This document shows, piece by piece, positions 33,712 to 46,309 of a stretch of DNA of 64,000 nucleotides. The first letter of the stretch is position 1. Every line of letters starts with the position of its first letter. The position numbers were made by a program, and so were the translations under genes. The stretch lies in assembly GCA_036426205.1 (NCBI GenBank), contig WSYH01000656.1, forward strand, positions 114,382 through 178,381, written 5' to 3'. A model generated the notes under the pieces. It searched no databases, had not been told where the DNA came from, and was given only the letters and a program-made list of their open reading frames with translations. The DNA is from Ascaphus truei (taxonomy: Eukaryota > Chordata > Amphibia > Anura > Ascaphidae).

Positions 33712-35890
33712 TTGATGAAGTTGTGAAGGTGCTGCTGATGTTAATGCGGCTGGCCTCCATTTCAGTTGTATGTGGTGAAAGGAGAGATTTCCTATCCACG
33801 GCCCGGGCTTTAGTAAGGGCCATATCTATTTCTGATCTTAAATATCCCCTGTCGAGAAACCTGTTAGCCATTTTGCATAAAGCACCCTCTACTAGTTCAG
33901 GGTCACTACTGATGCGCTTGACCCTCAGCATCTGGGATTAGGGAAGACCCCGTTTGAGAGACTCAGGGTGATGGCTCGTAGCACAGAGCAGAGTGTTTTT
34001 ATCTGTAGGTTTCTGAAAAATCTCTGTTGCAGGTAGTCCACTGTTTTTCTACACCACTGTGTCCAGGAATGGAATCCTATCCATGCTGTAATTCGCCGTG
34101 CAGCGAATTGTGGATGGGATCATATTGAGGTACGAGATGAATTGTAGTAGTTCGTCCTCATTACCTCCCAATATCAAAAAGATATCGTCAATATAGCGGG
34201 TGTAATGGATAATATTGTCAGCAAAAGGTGCATAATTTAATAGATGCAGTTGTTCATAGCTATCCATGAAGAGGTTCGCATAGGCAGGTGCCATATTGGA
34301 ACACATGGCTGTTCCTGTAAGTTGGAGGTAAAAGTCCCGTTCAAACCTAAAAAATTATTTATGAAGAATAACTTAAATCAAAAGTAGGATGAATTCAGTG
34401 GGTGGGCCATCATGATCAGTATGATTAGAGAGATGTTCTCGGATTGCCTCCAGTCCCTCACCATGTGGAATATTGGTGTAAAGACTGGAGACATCCAGCG
34501 TCACCAATAGCATATTGGTGATGTCAAAGGTAATAGTGCCCAGTTTGTTGATAAAGGCCATCTTATCCTTGACAAATGATGTCATATTCATGACCATAGG
34601 TTGTAACAAAAAGTCCACAAATTGAGAAAGTGGATGGCAAAGGGAACCCCTTGCTGCAATAATTGGTCTGCCTGGCGGATTTGTAATAGATTTATGTACT
34701 TTAGGTAGTACATAAATCACTGGGACAAGGGGGTAGTCCTGGGACAGAAAGGAGCCAGTTTCCTCAGAGATCCAAGAGTTGTTCACACCAAGTCTAATGA
34801 TGGAATCTATTTCTTTCTTATAGACCGTTGTGGGATCCTTCTGCAGTTTTTTATAATAGTTGGTGTCCATAAGTTGCCTCTCAATCTCAGCCCTGTAGTC
34901 AACATAGTTCATGACGACAATGCTACCGCCCTTGTCGGCTGGTTTGATGAAGATATTATCATTGGACTTGAGAGACTTAATAGCTTCTTTTTCTGCTACT
35001 GTAAGGTTTGAGAAACTTTTTTTGTGAGTCTTGATTTGTTTCCTAGTGTCGTTTCCCAAAAGCCCCATGAAGGTGGCGATACATTGATTAGCTACCGTAG
35101 GATCAAATGTACTCTTGGCTTTGAACTTATTGCCAGCATAGGCCATCTGATCGGTACTGAAAGAAGTTCTTGAGGCGCAGCTGACGATCCAGTTTGTACA
35201 TATCAACTTCCCATAGAAAAGGGTCTTGGGTGGTAGTGGGGACAAATGATAATCCCTTATGCAATACATTGGTCTCTGCAGTGGAGAGTGGATGGCTAGA
35301 TATATTGAAAATCACTTCCTCCTTGTCCTTGGGCACCATATCCCCTTCTTGGCTTCTCTTTCCAGGTACCTTGAGCTTCCTGCCACCTCGCCGGACCGCT
35401 CGCCTACATCGGAGTCCGGAATGGGTGACTTGTGTGCTCTCCCTATGCCAGGCACTAAAAAAGGCTCCAAGTGTGTTCCCTCTGGGGCGTCTGAGGCATC
35501 TGTGTCGCTCGTATTGTAGCCGGCGCCGGTACCGGGGGATCTTTTGGAGCATGGATAAGCTCTCCTTTGTTCACCTCTCCCTGTGCCCGGTTCGTGCAGG
35601 CCGCGAAGCCATCTGTATACTAACTTGTCCTGATAATCACTGGTCACCTGTTTGAGTTTCTCCCGTTTGTACTTGGTGGGATTCTCATGGTGAAGGGCAA
35701 TGGTAGTCTGTATTTTGTCAGTCCAGTCTGTTGAGTCTGATGCAAGTGTGTCACCGTGCTTATCATTAATCACCTGTATCTCTTTTTTGAACCGTGTGAA
35801 TTCTTTACTGGACTGCTCAATTACCAGGATCATCAGCTCATAGGAGCATTTGTTGAGGATTCTATTTACTGGTAACAGAAACATCTCTCT
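33704..35890 (-). pseudogene. Penelope-like element, N-terminus and RT (broken, 3' truncated)
   Basis: On the minus strand: N-terminal charged region (35884-35312), a pre-RT region (ETNVLHKGLSFVPTTTQDPF, about 35280), then RT at 35269-34373 (NIFIKPADKGGSIVVMNY, VIYVLPKVHKSITNPPGRPI, SSLYTNIPHGEG). Two stop codons fall near 34370-34330. RT resumes at 34306 with APAYANLFMD and the active site YIDDIF, which is intact. The frame 33931-33674 holds part of the following connector. The GIY-YIG nuclease is absent because the element is cut at about 33704 by the forkhead-bearing unit. Confidence 0.85.
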
Positions 35891-36300
35891 GCCTTCAGTT
35901 TAATCTGTTTAAAGCCCCCTCCCCCCTAATGTGTGTTTCTGTAAAATCTCTCTCCCTTCAGTGTAATCTGTTTAACAGAAACATTAGGGGGGAGGGGGCT
36001 TTAGGCCTTTACATCTCTCTCCCTTCAGTGTAATCTGTTTAACAGAAACATTAGGGGGGAGGGGGCTTTAGGCCTTTACACATCTCTCTGCCTTCAGTGT
36101 AATCTGTTTAACAGAAACATTAGGGGGGAGGGGGCTCTTAGGCCCTTTAAGTCGTCTAACCCTTAGTGTAATTGTTTAACAGAAACATAAGGGGGGAGGG
36201 GGGCTTTAGGCCTTTACCAATTTCTTGCCTTCAGTGTAATCTGTTTAACAGAAACATTAGGGGGGGAGGGGGGGGGCTATTAAACAGATTACACTGAAGG
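35890..36300. repeat. G-rich minisatellite, about five units of 65-85 bp
   Basis: Each unit reads tctctcccttcagtgtaatctgtttaacag then aacattaggggggaggggg then ctttaggcctttac. A copy occurs at 43915-44330. The paired G runs could support G-quadruplex folding between units. Confidence 0.9.
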
Positions 36301-36734
36301 CAGGGAGGAGATACAGGGAATGTACTGTATTGTTCATCATTGTACATTGCAATGCTGTGTTATAATGTATAAGGTTTTTTTACAATTAGATAGATGTAAT
36401 CCTTGGTATTGTAAGGGTTAGCATTTGGTTTTATTAAATGTGTTTTCTGGTTGGTACTTACAGTATATATGATTTTTGTTTCTTGATTGTGTTAAAATAG
36501 TTGATTGTTTGGAAGTGTTTGTATTTACTGGTTAGAGTAGCTTGCAAATATATTAGTTAAACTATTCATTTGCAGAATGTATATGGTGCATAGATTTTAT
36601 GCATCATTTATACAATGTAATGCAATGTACTGTGTGGATTGGAATGTTATGTTTTATATTGTAAAATAAGTTAGGATTATTAAATGGATTATTATTATTG
36701 TCTGTATAGAGAAGCGTTATCTGTAGGACAGTAT
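36301..36734. other. No gene seen
   Basis: AT-rich sequence, repeated at 44331-44760. It ends at an abrupt junction after gacagtat (36734). No coding frame is supported. Confidence 0.5.
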
Positions 36735-36921
36735 CCCACCAAGGGCCAAATACCCCCCCTCACCCATCCCCACCCACTACAATCAATAAAGCGGGCACGG
36801 TGGGTTAACCCCTTCATTGCCTTAGCGGCTATCCGCTATGGTAATGACGCAGCATTTCTGTATTTATAATAATATTGAGCAGGAGCAGGGGGGGGGTCCC
36901 TGAGCATTAATTTCGGCTTCT
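36735..36921. other. Short MITE-derived block at a junction
   Basis: Reads ccaccaagggccaaatac through ccttcattgccttagcgg to gagcattaatttcgg. It matches 45770-45925 and 46921-47090. On the left it is joined to unrelated sequence at 36734, and on the right it switches to the middle of a chromovirus LTR at 36922. Confidence 0.7.
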
Positions 36922-37137
36922 CAATCCCTGACACTGGCCTTAAAACCGGCAACAACAACGACATTCTTCTCCGGTACCGGCAAGTATTGGCAGCTAACAT
37001 ACCTGGCCTGGCAAACGCCTAAATACCAACCTACGCCCGGAAACGCTCCTTTTGCTGACGGGGGTGCGTTGCCATATACATATCACCTCAGATAGAGGGA
37101 CGGGTCTGGCGCGGGCGGCAAGCACCCGGCGTAAACA

Positions 37138-40070
37138 TTATGTCGAGCCCACAAGACACAGACCCAGACTGAGGACTCTATGAAACGGCACATGTCCCAA
37201 CAATCCCAGCCGTAACGGATCAAGTGGCTCTCCTCTCCCAACAGGTACAGAACTTTCCTACAGGCAACACCCACGCCGCGCCGCCGCGCGCAGTCCGATT
37301 CCAACATCACTTAGTCATCAGCTCCGAAGATCCCGGCCTGAAGCCTACGCGGGGACCCCACGTTGTGTGCTTCGAGATGGCTCCGCCAGCTGTATTTACT
37401 GCTCGGAAAAAGGTAGCTATGTATACAGTTTTCTACACAGGTAAGGCATGGACAATGGGCTTCCCCGATCATGGTATGGAATGCGCCCTGATATTACCCG
37501 GATGATTACGCAGCTTACAGACGAGACTGTTCGGACAGGTCTTCGATACCCCCGCACGACAAGAGACTGCTTTGATTCCTGCGCAGGCTTACCTCAGGGA
37601 GAGCGCGGCCCATACGCCTTGGACAATTCAAGGGACCATAGCCAAGCGAGATCGTTGGGGTCAGGAGGCCTTAGTCTCCGCTCTTCTGGAAAGGCCATAC
37701 GGACTCCACTGAAGGATGAACTTGCTTCTCAACCCAGGCAGAGCCAGGACTGCTTGGAAGGACCTCATCGCCCTGGCCTTCATATGGACACAGCTCTTCA
37801 GTACGCCGCGGCTCAACGTCACTGCCAACCCCGGTCTACCGCCTTTTCATGCTCACTTCTCCAGGTTCTCTTACGACCAGACCCGTCTTCCCCCGCTTCC
37901 TGTGCTGGAAGACCCAGAGCCGAGATGCAACTCCGGAGTCCAAGCAACCTTCAGGTCCCTTCGACAATTTCGCTCAACCGGAGAGTGTGTGACTATCAGT
38001 GCGGTTCTAAGCAGCGTCACCCTGACAACCCACCATCTCCGGGAAATGACCAAAACCAGTGAGTACGAGGGGACGCTTTCTGGGTGCTAAAACTTCCTTT
38101 GCACCCTTCCCGAAGGGTAACTCCCCTAAAAAATTGACCATTCCGTTTCCCTTTCTGGTCCGACCAATTCCGCACCTCCACAGCAGCATTTATCGATTCC
38201 GGCGCAGTAGGGAACTTCATGGATCAACCTTTTCTGAACCAAATCAGATTCCACTTTCCAAGAAGAAGTCCCCCGTTGCCTTGGTCCGGGATTGATAATA
38301 GGCCACTAACTCCGTCATATATCTCCTTGGAGACGCGAACCTATCACCTTTCTTCTCACTCTCACAAAGAGACTCTGGGCTTGACGTGATTCATGCCCCG
38401 GGTACACCGGTCACGTTTGGCACTGCCCTGGTTGCAGAAAGCAATTCCGCGCTCGATTGGGTATCCTTAACCCCATTGACTGGAGGTTCAAGGTCAGAAG
38501 AATCTCCTTGTCTAGGAACGTTGTCCCATTTACTAGCAACACAAATCCAATCCTCAGAGGAGTTACCTCCTCTACGCAGAATTTTTGGACCGTTTTAGCA
38601 AGACGCAATCTGAGCTCTACCCCCTCATCGTTCCTACGACTGTCCGATGACCTGGTACCATGGATCACCTTGCCAAAGGCCAAATCTATCCTCTTTCGTT
38701 GCGCCGAGACGGAAGCCATGGTCGATGAAATATATTCGTGTGAGAACTAAAGCGGGCGCTTTATACGTCATTCCAAATCTCCCGCGGGGGACGGATTCTC
38801 TTCGTCAAAGAAGAAGATGGTACTCTCAGACCGTGTATGATTACCAAGGGTCTGAACCAATATAGTATGGTAAAAAATCGTTATCCACTCCCACTCATCT
38901 CCGAATCTTCGACAGACTTCAGGTGGCCAACCTATTTACCAACTTGACCTTTGTGGGGCATACAACCTCATACGTATCCGATTGAGGGCGATTGAATGGA
39001 AGATGCCTTCAACCACCCGTAGTGGGCCACTACGAATACCTTAGTGATGCCTTCGGTTTGTCAAGCACCAGCAGTATTCAGGACTTTATCAATGGACATC
39101 TTTCGTGATGTCCTTAATCGCTTGTGATGTTTACCTGGATGACATCCTTATTTTTTCCGGTTGTTTGCTAAAATAGAGAAATGCCTTTTTCACAAGTCTA
39201 CCACTTTTTCTTGGGTATATTATCTCCAACAGAGGCTTGGCCATGGACCCAGAGAAACTGAAGCCATCGTGGATTGGCCACCAAAACCCAATTCTCTCAA
39301 ATCCTATTCAGCGATTTTTGGGGTTTTCCAACTATTACCGGGAAGTTTATTCATAAACTTTTCTACCATCATCGCTCCTATCAAAGCACATACCAAAAAA
39401 GGTGCAGATCCTTCCTTTGGTCACCCGAGGCAGCAACGGCTTTCAAAACGCTGAAACAAGCCTTTGTCTCTGCTCCCATCTCGACCATCTGAACACTAAT
39501 TTTCCATTCACCCTAGAGGTTGATGCTTCTGACTGGTGGGGCTGGTGCGGTTCGTCTCAGAAATTTTCTCCCCAGGTTAAACTTCACCTTGCGGGTGTTT
39601 ATCTAAAAAAAATTCTGCCAGCAGAAAGAAATTATGGACGTGGGCAATAGGGAAACTTTTGGCCGCCAAGTTGGCTCTTAAGAATGGAGACACCTTCTGG
39701 AGGGGTCAAAAGAGCCATTCACGATTCTCACGGACCATTAACACCTTGTACATTGAGAATGCCCGCCGTTTAGGTCCTCGCCAAGCCCGTGGTCGCTATT
39801 TTTTCTCCAAGATTTAATTTGTTTCCATATATTCCCGGCACAAAAAACATCAAGGGGATCGCCCTCTCCAGGCAATACTCTTCTGAAGAGAAGAGAGACA
39901 CAGAGAAGACCACCGAGTCCTCCTTCCTAAAAAAGGAATAGCGGCTGGGGCGTTTCAAGAATCTCGAGAAGATCATCAATCACAAAAGACATCTTCCGAC
40001 GGGTCTTGCGGTTCGAAAGACACTTTGTACGTAGACCCCAAATTCGTTCCCTTTTTTCGTGATTTCCTTG
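37138..40070 (+). pseudogene. Chromovirus gag-pol, indel-ridden copy
   Basis: Begins at the gag start tatgtcgagc after the LTR remainder and ends where the AATAAA units begin. Frames change every 100-250 bases; recognisable pieces are MFAKIEKCLFHKSTT (39161) and AATAFKTLKQAFVSAP (about 39430). The same in-frame gap after the RT active site is present (ttttttccggttgtttgc), so it is the same element as 28406-32006. Confidence 0.8.
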
Positions 40071-41176
40071 ACTATCTGTACTTCAATAAAGGAAAATGTT
40101 GCATGTTTTATTAAATTGTATTAATAAGAAAATGTTTTTACTTACACCATACTGTACACTGTGCTGTAAATGTTTTGACTTTCTGTACTTCAATAAAGGA
40201 AATGTTGCATGTTTTAAATTGTATTAATAAAGAAATGTTTTACTTACACAAGATACTGTACATACATGTTTTACTAGAGTACACCCATATACCTGTAATA
40301 GGTTTGAATTCCTGTACAATTTAAATGTTTTAAATTGTATTTTAAAAATGTTTTTACTTACTCCATAAATGGTTTTGTACTTTCTCCACCAATAAAAGAA
40401 AATGTTGATTTGTTTAAATTGTTCATTTGTCTCCTTTTATCAAAAAAATACAGTGTTCTAGAACGTACAGTACTGTCCAGCATACTATACAGTGAATGTA
40501 GTGATACTGTAGGCATGACGCATACATCACAAGAGTATTAAAACAATACATGCTGTACAGGTATACAATACACATATGTACTGGAATACATGTAGAATAA
40601 ATGCATACTTTTTTTTTTCGGTTTTTATATACAGTATGTATATAAAAAAGTATTGTAATTCTGTCTGAAAAAACAACAGCATACTGTTTCAGGTTTTCTA
40701 TGAAGCTCTCAGTTATTCTATCCTAATCAATAACAACGGCCACTAAACTGTTACTCGGTACGTGGTTTTTAAATCCGATTCAGCAATGTGCAGGCATTGT
40801 ACACAAAGCGATATTATCCATCGAAATCCCTCCATTTGCCGTTTTCCGCATGAGATGACAAAGTTTTCTTTTCTGAGGAAAAAATAAAAGTACAAGGTTT
40901 TACTGTAATGGTCAGTCAGTCCCCCCTAAAGAAGTTTTCCCCACCCAATATTTTCTCGGGGGGCGTCTCTGTTCACATGCGCATGCGCCTACGTAGATGT
41001 AATGACCACACATATGCGTTTTTCAAGAGGTTCCAATGCGCATGTGCCTTGGCTTTCCACCTATTGTTCAGTATTTTCTGTAGAAGCTGCTCAGCCATGA
41101 TATTGCTTACAGAAAAATCGCTTGACTGTGCATTGATTTGATTATTTCAAAAAAAAGAATAAAATTCGCGGTAACA

Positions 41177-41765
41177 TTACTCACCATAGACTTTGCCAAT
41201 CAGCTGGCGCCGAGCCACTGCCGTTCCGTATTCTTGATTATACAGTAGTTGACAGGTGACAGAGGGACTACTACACCTGTAAGTTGACAGCTGATGAGGA
41301 TGAAATCGCTTGGTAATGCAAGCTTTCTGGAATCTGTACGCGAAATCCGGCTCAGGTTGCAGGTATCCGGGCGGGACAGACAGCAAGAGTGCCGGGGTCA
41401 CAGGTTTTCACTGACGGTCGGACCATTATTGGAAGCTGGCGCTGTCGCTGGCGCATTGCTTGCCAGCGACTGACGGTTCTTAGTTGATTTAACAGGACCT
41501 TTCGCCTTTTGAAGTCCTCCATGATCAAAGATACGGAAAAAAAAAAAACTGGTGCTACACACCAATGACCCTCCAATAACACCGGGATCAATACGAAAAA
41601 ACACGGATCGATAATATATTTTTTCCTATTGCACGCTTCCAACATGAGCATTGAGTGAAAATTTGTAAAATAAAGGTCTGTTTTCGTAATAAAATACTTT
41701 AAATTGACCGATGTTGCCATATACCATCTGTTGCATTAATCGCGGCCATATTAAATAAGCGTTTG
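41177..41765 (-). pseudogene. Forkhead-like gene, indel-ridden copy
   Basis: Copy of 33118-33711, with C-terminal text SVPPGYLQPEPDFAYRFQKA at 41401-41177 and forkhead pieces such as FFRIDPGVIGG at about 41600. Single-base indels split it into at least three frames. It is uninformative about function. Confidence 0.75.
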
Positions 41766-43915
41766 ATGACATTTGATGAAAGTGTGAAGGTGCTGCTGAT
41801 GGTTAATGCGGGCTGGCCTCCATTCAGTTGATGTGTGTGTGAAAGGAGAGATTTCCTATCCACGGCACCGGGCTTTAGTAAGGGCCATATCTATTTTGAT
41901 CTTAATATCCCTGTCGAGAAACCTGTTTAGCCATTTTGCATAAAGCACCCTACTAGTTCAGGGTCACTACTGATGCGCTTGACCCTCAGCATCTGGGATT
42001 AGGGAAGACCACGTTTGAGAGACTCAGGGTGATGGCTAGTTAGCACAGAGCAGAGTGTTTTTATCTGTAGGTTTCTGAAAAATCTCTGTTGCAGGTAGTC
42101 CACTGTTTTTTACACCACTGTGTCCAGAAAGGAATCTCCATGCTGTAATTGCCGTGTTGTTTGCAGCGAATTGTGGATGGGATCATATGAGGTCGAGATG
42201 AATTGTAGTAGTTCGTCCTCATTACCTCCCAATATCAAAAGATATGGTCAATTTAAGCGGGTGTAATGGGATAATATTGTCAGCAAAAGGTGCATAATTT
42301 AAAGATGCAGTGTTCATAGCTATCATGAAGAGGTTGCATAGGCAGGTGCCATATTGGAACACATGGCTGTGACGTAAGTTGGAGGTTAAAAGTCCCGTTC
42401 AAACCTAAAAAATTATTTATGAAGAAAACTTAAATCAAAAGTAGGATGAATTCAGTGGGTGGGCCATCTGATCAGTATGATTAGAGAGATGTTCTGGATT
42501 GCCTCCAGTCCCTCACCCATGTGGAATATTGGTGTAAAGACTGGAGACATCCAGCGTCACCAATAGCATATTGGTGATGGCAAAGGTTTAGTGCCCAGTT
42601 GTTGATAAAGGCCATCTTATCCTTGACCAATGATGTTCAATTCATGACCATAGGTTGGTAACAAAAAAGTCACAAATGAGAAGTGGATGGAAAAGGGAAC
42701 CCTTGCTGGCAATAATTGGTCTGCCTGGCGGATTTGTAATAGATTATGTACTTTATGTAGTACATAAATCACTGGGACAAGGGGTGGTAGTCCTGGGACA
42801 GAAAGGAGCAGTTCTCAGAGATCCAAGAGTTGTTCACCACAAGTCTAATGATGGAATCTATTCTTTCTTATCGACCGTTGTGGGATCCTCGCAGTGTTTT
42901 TAATAGTTGGTGTCCATAGTTGCCTCTCAATCTCAGCCCTGTAGTCAACATAGTTCATGACGGACAATGCTACCGACCTTGTCGGCTGGTTTGATGAAGA
43001 TATTATCATTGGACTTGAGAGACTGAATAGCTTCTTTTTCTGTAGTAAGGTTTGAGAAAATTTTTTTGTGCGTTTTGATTGGTTCCTAGTGTCGTTTCCC
43101 AAAAGCCCCATGAACGGTGGCGATACATTGATTAGCTACCGTAGGATCAAATGTACTCTTGGCTTTGAACTTATTGCCAGCATAGGGCATCTGATCGGTT
43201 ACTGAAAAGAAGTTCTTGAGGCGCAGCTGACGATCCACGTTTGTACATATCAATTCCCATAGAAAAGGGTCTGGGTGGTAGTGGGGACAAATGATAATCC
43301 CTATGCATACATTGGTCTCTGCAGTGGAGAGTGGTGGCTTAGATATATTGAAAATCACTCCTCCTTGTCCTTGGGCACCATATCCCCTTCTGGCTTCTCT
43401 TTCCAGGTACTTGAGCTGTCCTGCCACTCGCCGGACGCTCGCCTACATCGGAGTCGGGAAGGGGGACTTGTGTGCTCTCCTCTGCCAGGCACTAAAAAAG
43501 GCTCACAAGTTGTGCCCTCTGGGGCGTCTGAGTGAGGCATCGTGTCGCTCGTATTGTAGCCGGCGCGGTACCGGGGGATCTTTTGGAGCATGGATAAGCT
43601 CTCCTTGTTAACTCTCCCTGTGCCCGGTTCGTGCAGGCCGCGAAAGCCATCTGTATACTAACTTGTCCTGATAAATCACTGGTCCACCTGTTTGAGTTCT
43701 CCACGTTTGTATGGTGGGATTCATGGTGAAGGGCAATGGTAGTCTGTATTTGTCAGTCCAGTCTGTTGAGTCTGATGCAAGTGTGTCAACCGGCTTATCA
43801 TTAATCACCTGTATCTCTTTTTTGAAACCGGTTTGAATTCTGTCTGGACTGCTCAATTACCGGATCATCAGCTCATAGGAGCGCATTGTTGAGGATTATA
43901 TTTACTGGTAACAGA
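41766..43915 (-). pseudogene. Penelope-like element, indel-ridden copy
   Basis: Copy of 33704-35890. Recognisable pieces include MGLLGNDTRNQSKRTKK (43111) and STFDPTVANQCIAT (about 43150). Frames are broken throughout. Confidence 0.75.
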
Positions 43916-44335
43916 AAACATCTCTCTGCCTTCAGTTTAATCTGCTTTAAAGCCCCCTCCCCCCAATGTGTGTTTCTGTAAAATCTCTTCCCTTCAGTGT
44001 AATCTGTTTAACAGAAACATTAGGGGGGAGGGGGCTTTAGTCCTTACATCTCTCTCCCTTCAGTGTAATCTGTTTAACAAGAAACATTAGGGGGGAGGGG
44101 GCTTTTAGGGCTTTACCACACTCTGCCTTCAGTGTAATGTTTAACAGAAACATTAGGGGGGAGGGGGATTTAGGCCTTTACATCTCTCTCCTTCAGTGTA
44201 ATCTGTTTAACAGACAACATTAGGGGGGAGGGGGGCTTTAGGCCTTTAACACATCTCTCTGCCTTCAGTGTAATCTGGTTAACAGAAACATTAGGGGGGG
44301 GGAGGGGCCGCTTATTTAAACGCGATACACTGAAG
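43915..44335. repeat. G-rich minisatellite, second copy
   Basis: Same unit as 35890-36300 with added indels; about five to six units. Confidence 0.85.
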
Positions 44336-44819
44336 GCAGGGAGATACAGGGAATGTACTGTATGTTAATCATGTACAATTGGCAATGCTGTGTATAATGT
44401 ATAAGGTTTTTTACAATTAGATAGATGTATCCTTGGTATTGTAAGGGTTAGCTTTGGTTTTAATTGGTGGTTTATGGTTGGTACTTACAGTATATATTGA
44501 TTTTTTGTTTACTTGATTGGTTAAAATAGTTGACTTGTTTGGAAGTGTTTGTATTTACTGGTAGAGTAGCTGCAATTATATGTTAACATTCATTTGCAGA
44601 ATGTATATGGTTGCATAGATTTTATGCATTCATTTATACAATGTAATGCAATGTACTGTGTGGATTGGAATGTTATGTTTATATTGTAAAATCATTAGGA
44701 TTATTAAATGGATTATTATTATTGTCTGTATAGAGAAGAGTTATTTGGTAGGGACAGTATGATTTTGTAACCATTCTACATGATTTGGTATTGGTTCATC
44801 ATCGGTGTGATATATACTG

Positions 44820-44826
44820 GTACTGC

Positions 44827-44861
<35 letters not shown>

Positions 44862-45010
44862 GATATAATATATATAGGATATATATTATATTATAATATA
44901 TATATATATATATATATAATGTAATTACAGTATATACACCGTATATCTGTATATGTATAGGGATTGTTATCTATATATATACTGCTATATATCCAGTATA
45001 TATATATACA
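44820..45010. repeat. TA-rich microsatellite
   Basis: Interrupted alternating TA with scattered cagt. Frames across it are artefacts. Confidence 0.9.
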
Positions 45011-45234
45011 GTATATATTATTTTCTTCATGTATTTATTTATTATATTTATTTATTAATTGTGAGGCTGCTGTGCCGTGAATTTTTTATTGGGGGTGAGG
45101 GGGTGTTTGACCCTGGTGTGAGTTTAGGACTGCAGCAGCAGCACAATTAATAAACAAATCTAAATAAATAAATAAATAAATGAAATATAAATAAATACAT
45201 TTAAAATACATTTTTATTGATAGGTGTAGATGTG
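45011..45234. other. A-rich simple text, no gene
   Basis: Contains a taaa tetranucleotide run (about 45160-45195). No gene is seen. Confidence 0.6.
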
Positions 45235-45495
45235 CAGAGGGTTCCAGAGCAGAACCGCATGGTTTCAGGTCTGGGGGACCCCCTGCTCACCGAGATACAG
45301 GCCCTTTAGGGGGTGCCGGTTTCCCTCTGCTCTGCTTAGTTTAACAGGCCGCGATCACGTGGTCGGGCCCTTTAAACCAAGCAGAGGGATACCGGCACCC
45401 CTTAAAGGGGGCTGTTATCTCGGGGAGCAGGGGGTCCCCAGACCTGAAAACAAGCGCGGTTCAGCTCCGGAGACACCCCGGCAACATGTACACTA
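45235..45495. repeat. Palindromic module (MITE-like)
   Basis: Starts gtgcagagggttccagagcagaacc and mirrors to gcggttcagctccggagacaccc; centre near 45360 around ggccgcgatcacgtggtc. Same family as 2399-2662, from the subfamily with cagagggataccggcaccc. It lies in the low-quality zone. Confidence 0.85.
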
Positions 45496-46067
45496 TCAAT
45501 AAAAATGTATTTCCATAAGTTTTATTGTCATTATTTATTTAGATTTATTGATTTATTTTTTGGCGGCGTGCTGTGGGGTATTTTTTTTATTGTGGGTAGC
45601 GGGGGTGGGTGAATGGGGGTATTAGCCCCAACGGTGCTTGTTTAGGGCTTGCGGGGGGTAGCGGGAGGGCTTAACCCCTTCATGACCGTAGCGGTATTAA
45701 CTGCATACGGTCGTGAAGGGGTTTAACCGATGCACCCGCAACCCCCCCGCAAGTCCTAAATCACACCAAGGGCCAAATACCCCCCTCACCCATCCACCAC
45801 TACGCTAATAAAGCGGGGCACGGTGGTTGTTAACCCTTCATGCTTAGCGGCTATCCGCATGGTAAGGAAGCAGCATTTCGTATTTTTAATAATATTGAGC
45901 GCAGGGGAGTCCATGAGCATTAATTTCGGCTCAGGAACCCCTGCTCTACTGTACAATAGTATTAAAAAACAAAAAATGCTGCTTCTTTACCATAGCAATG
46001 CCGCTAAAGGTAAAGAACGAGTGTTTATTTATACTGTATACTGTATGTGTTTTATTGATACTGTGAC
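45496..46067. repeat. Nested short palindromes between modules
   Basis: Includes an inverted repeat cttcatgaccgtagcgg / ccgcatacggtcgtgaag-type at about 45675-45725, and a MITE block from caccaagggccaaatac (about 45766) to about 46060. No gene. Confidence 0.7.
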
Positions 46068-46309
46068 ATGTGCAGAGGGTCTCCAGAGCAGAACCGCATG
46101 GTTTCAGGTATGGGGCACCCCCTGCTCCCGAGATACAGGCCCTTAGGGGGTGCGGTATCCATCTGCTCTGCTAGGTTTACAGGCGCGATACGTGGTCGGG
46201 CCCTTCCTTTTAAACAAGCAGAGGGATACCGGCACCCCCCTAAAGGGGGCGGGTTATTCGGGGAGCAGGGGTCCCCAGACCTGAAACCAACGCGGGTTAC
46301 AGCTCCGGA

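Larger units (their letters stand above)
36922..44760. repeat. Near-copy of 28882-36734 full of small indels
   Basis: The order and text of 28882-36734 repeat here from aatccctgac to gacagtat: LTR remainder, gag, protease, RT, RNase H, AATAAA units, forkhead-like gene, PLE and G-rich minisatellite. Differences are overwhelmingly one- or two-base insertions and deletions, spread evenly through coding and non-coding parts. That is the signature of unpolished long-read sequence rather than evolution. I treat all genes inside it as duplicates of the first copy. Confidence 0.88.

Noticed and set aside
34330..34375. Possible intron in the PLE reverse transcriptase (ttttttag before the resumed frame)
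   Set aside because: The intervening text aligns with coding sequence in the PLE at 21900-21950, so two stop mutations explain it better.
35890..36300. Possible CRISPR-like array
   Set aside because: This is eukaryotic DNA, and the units are full tandem repeats without unique spacers.
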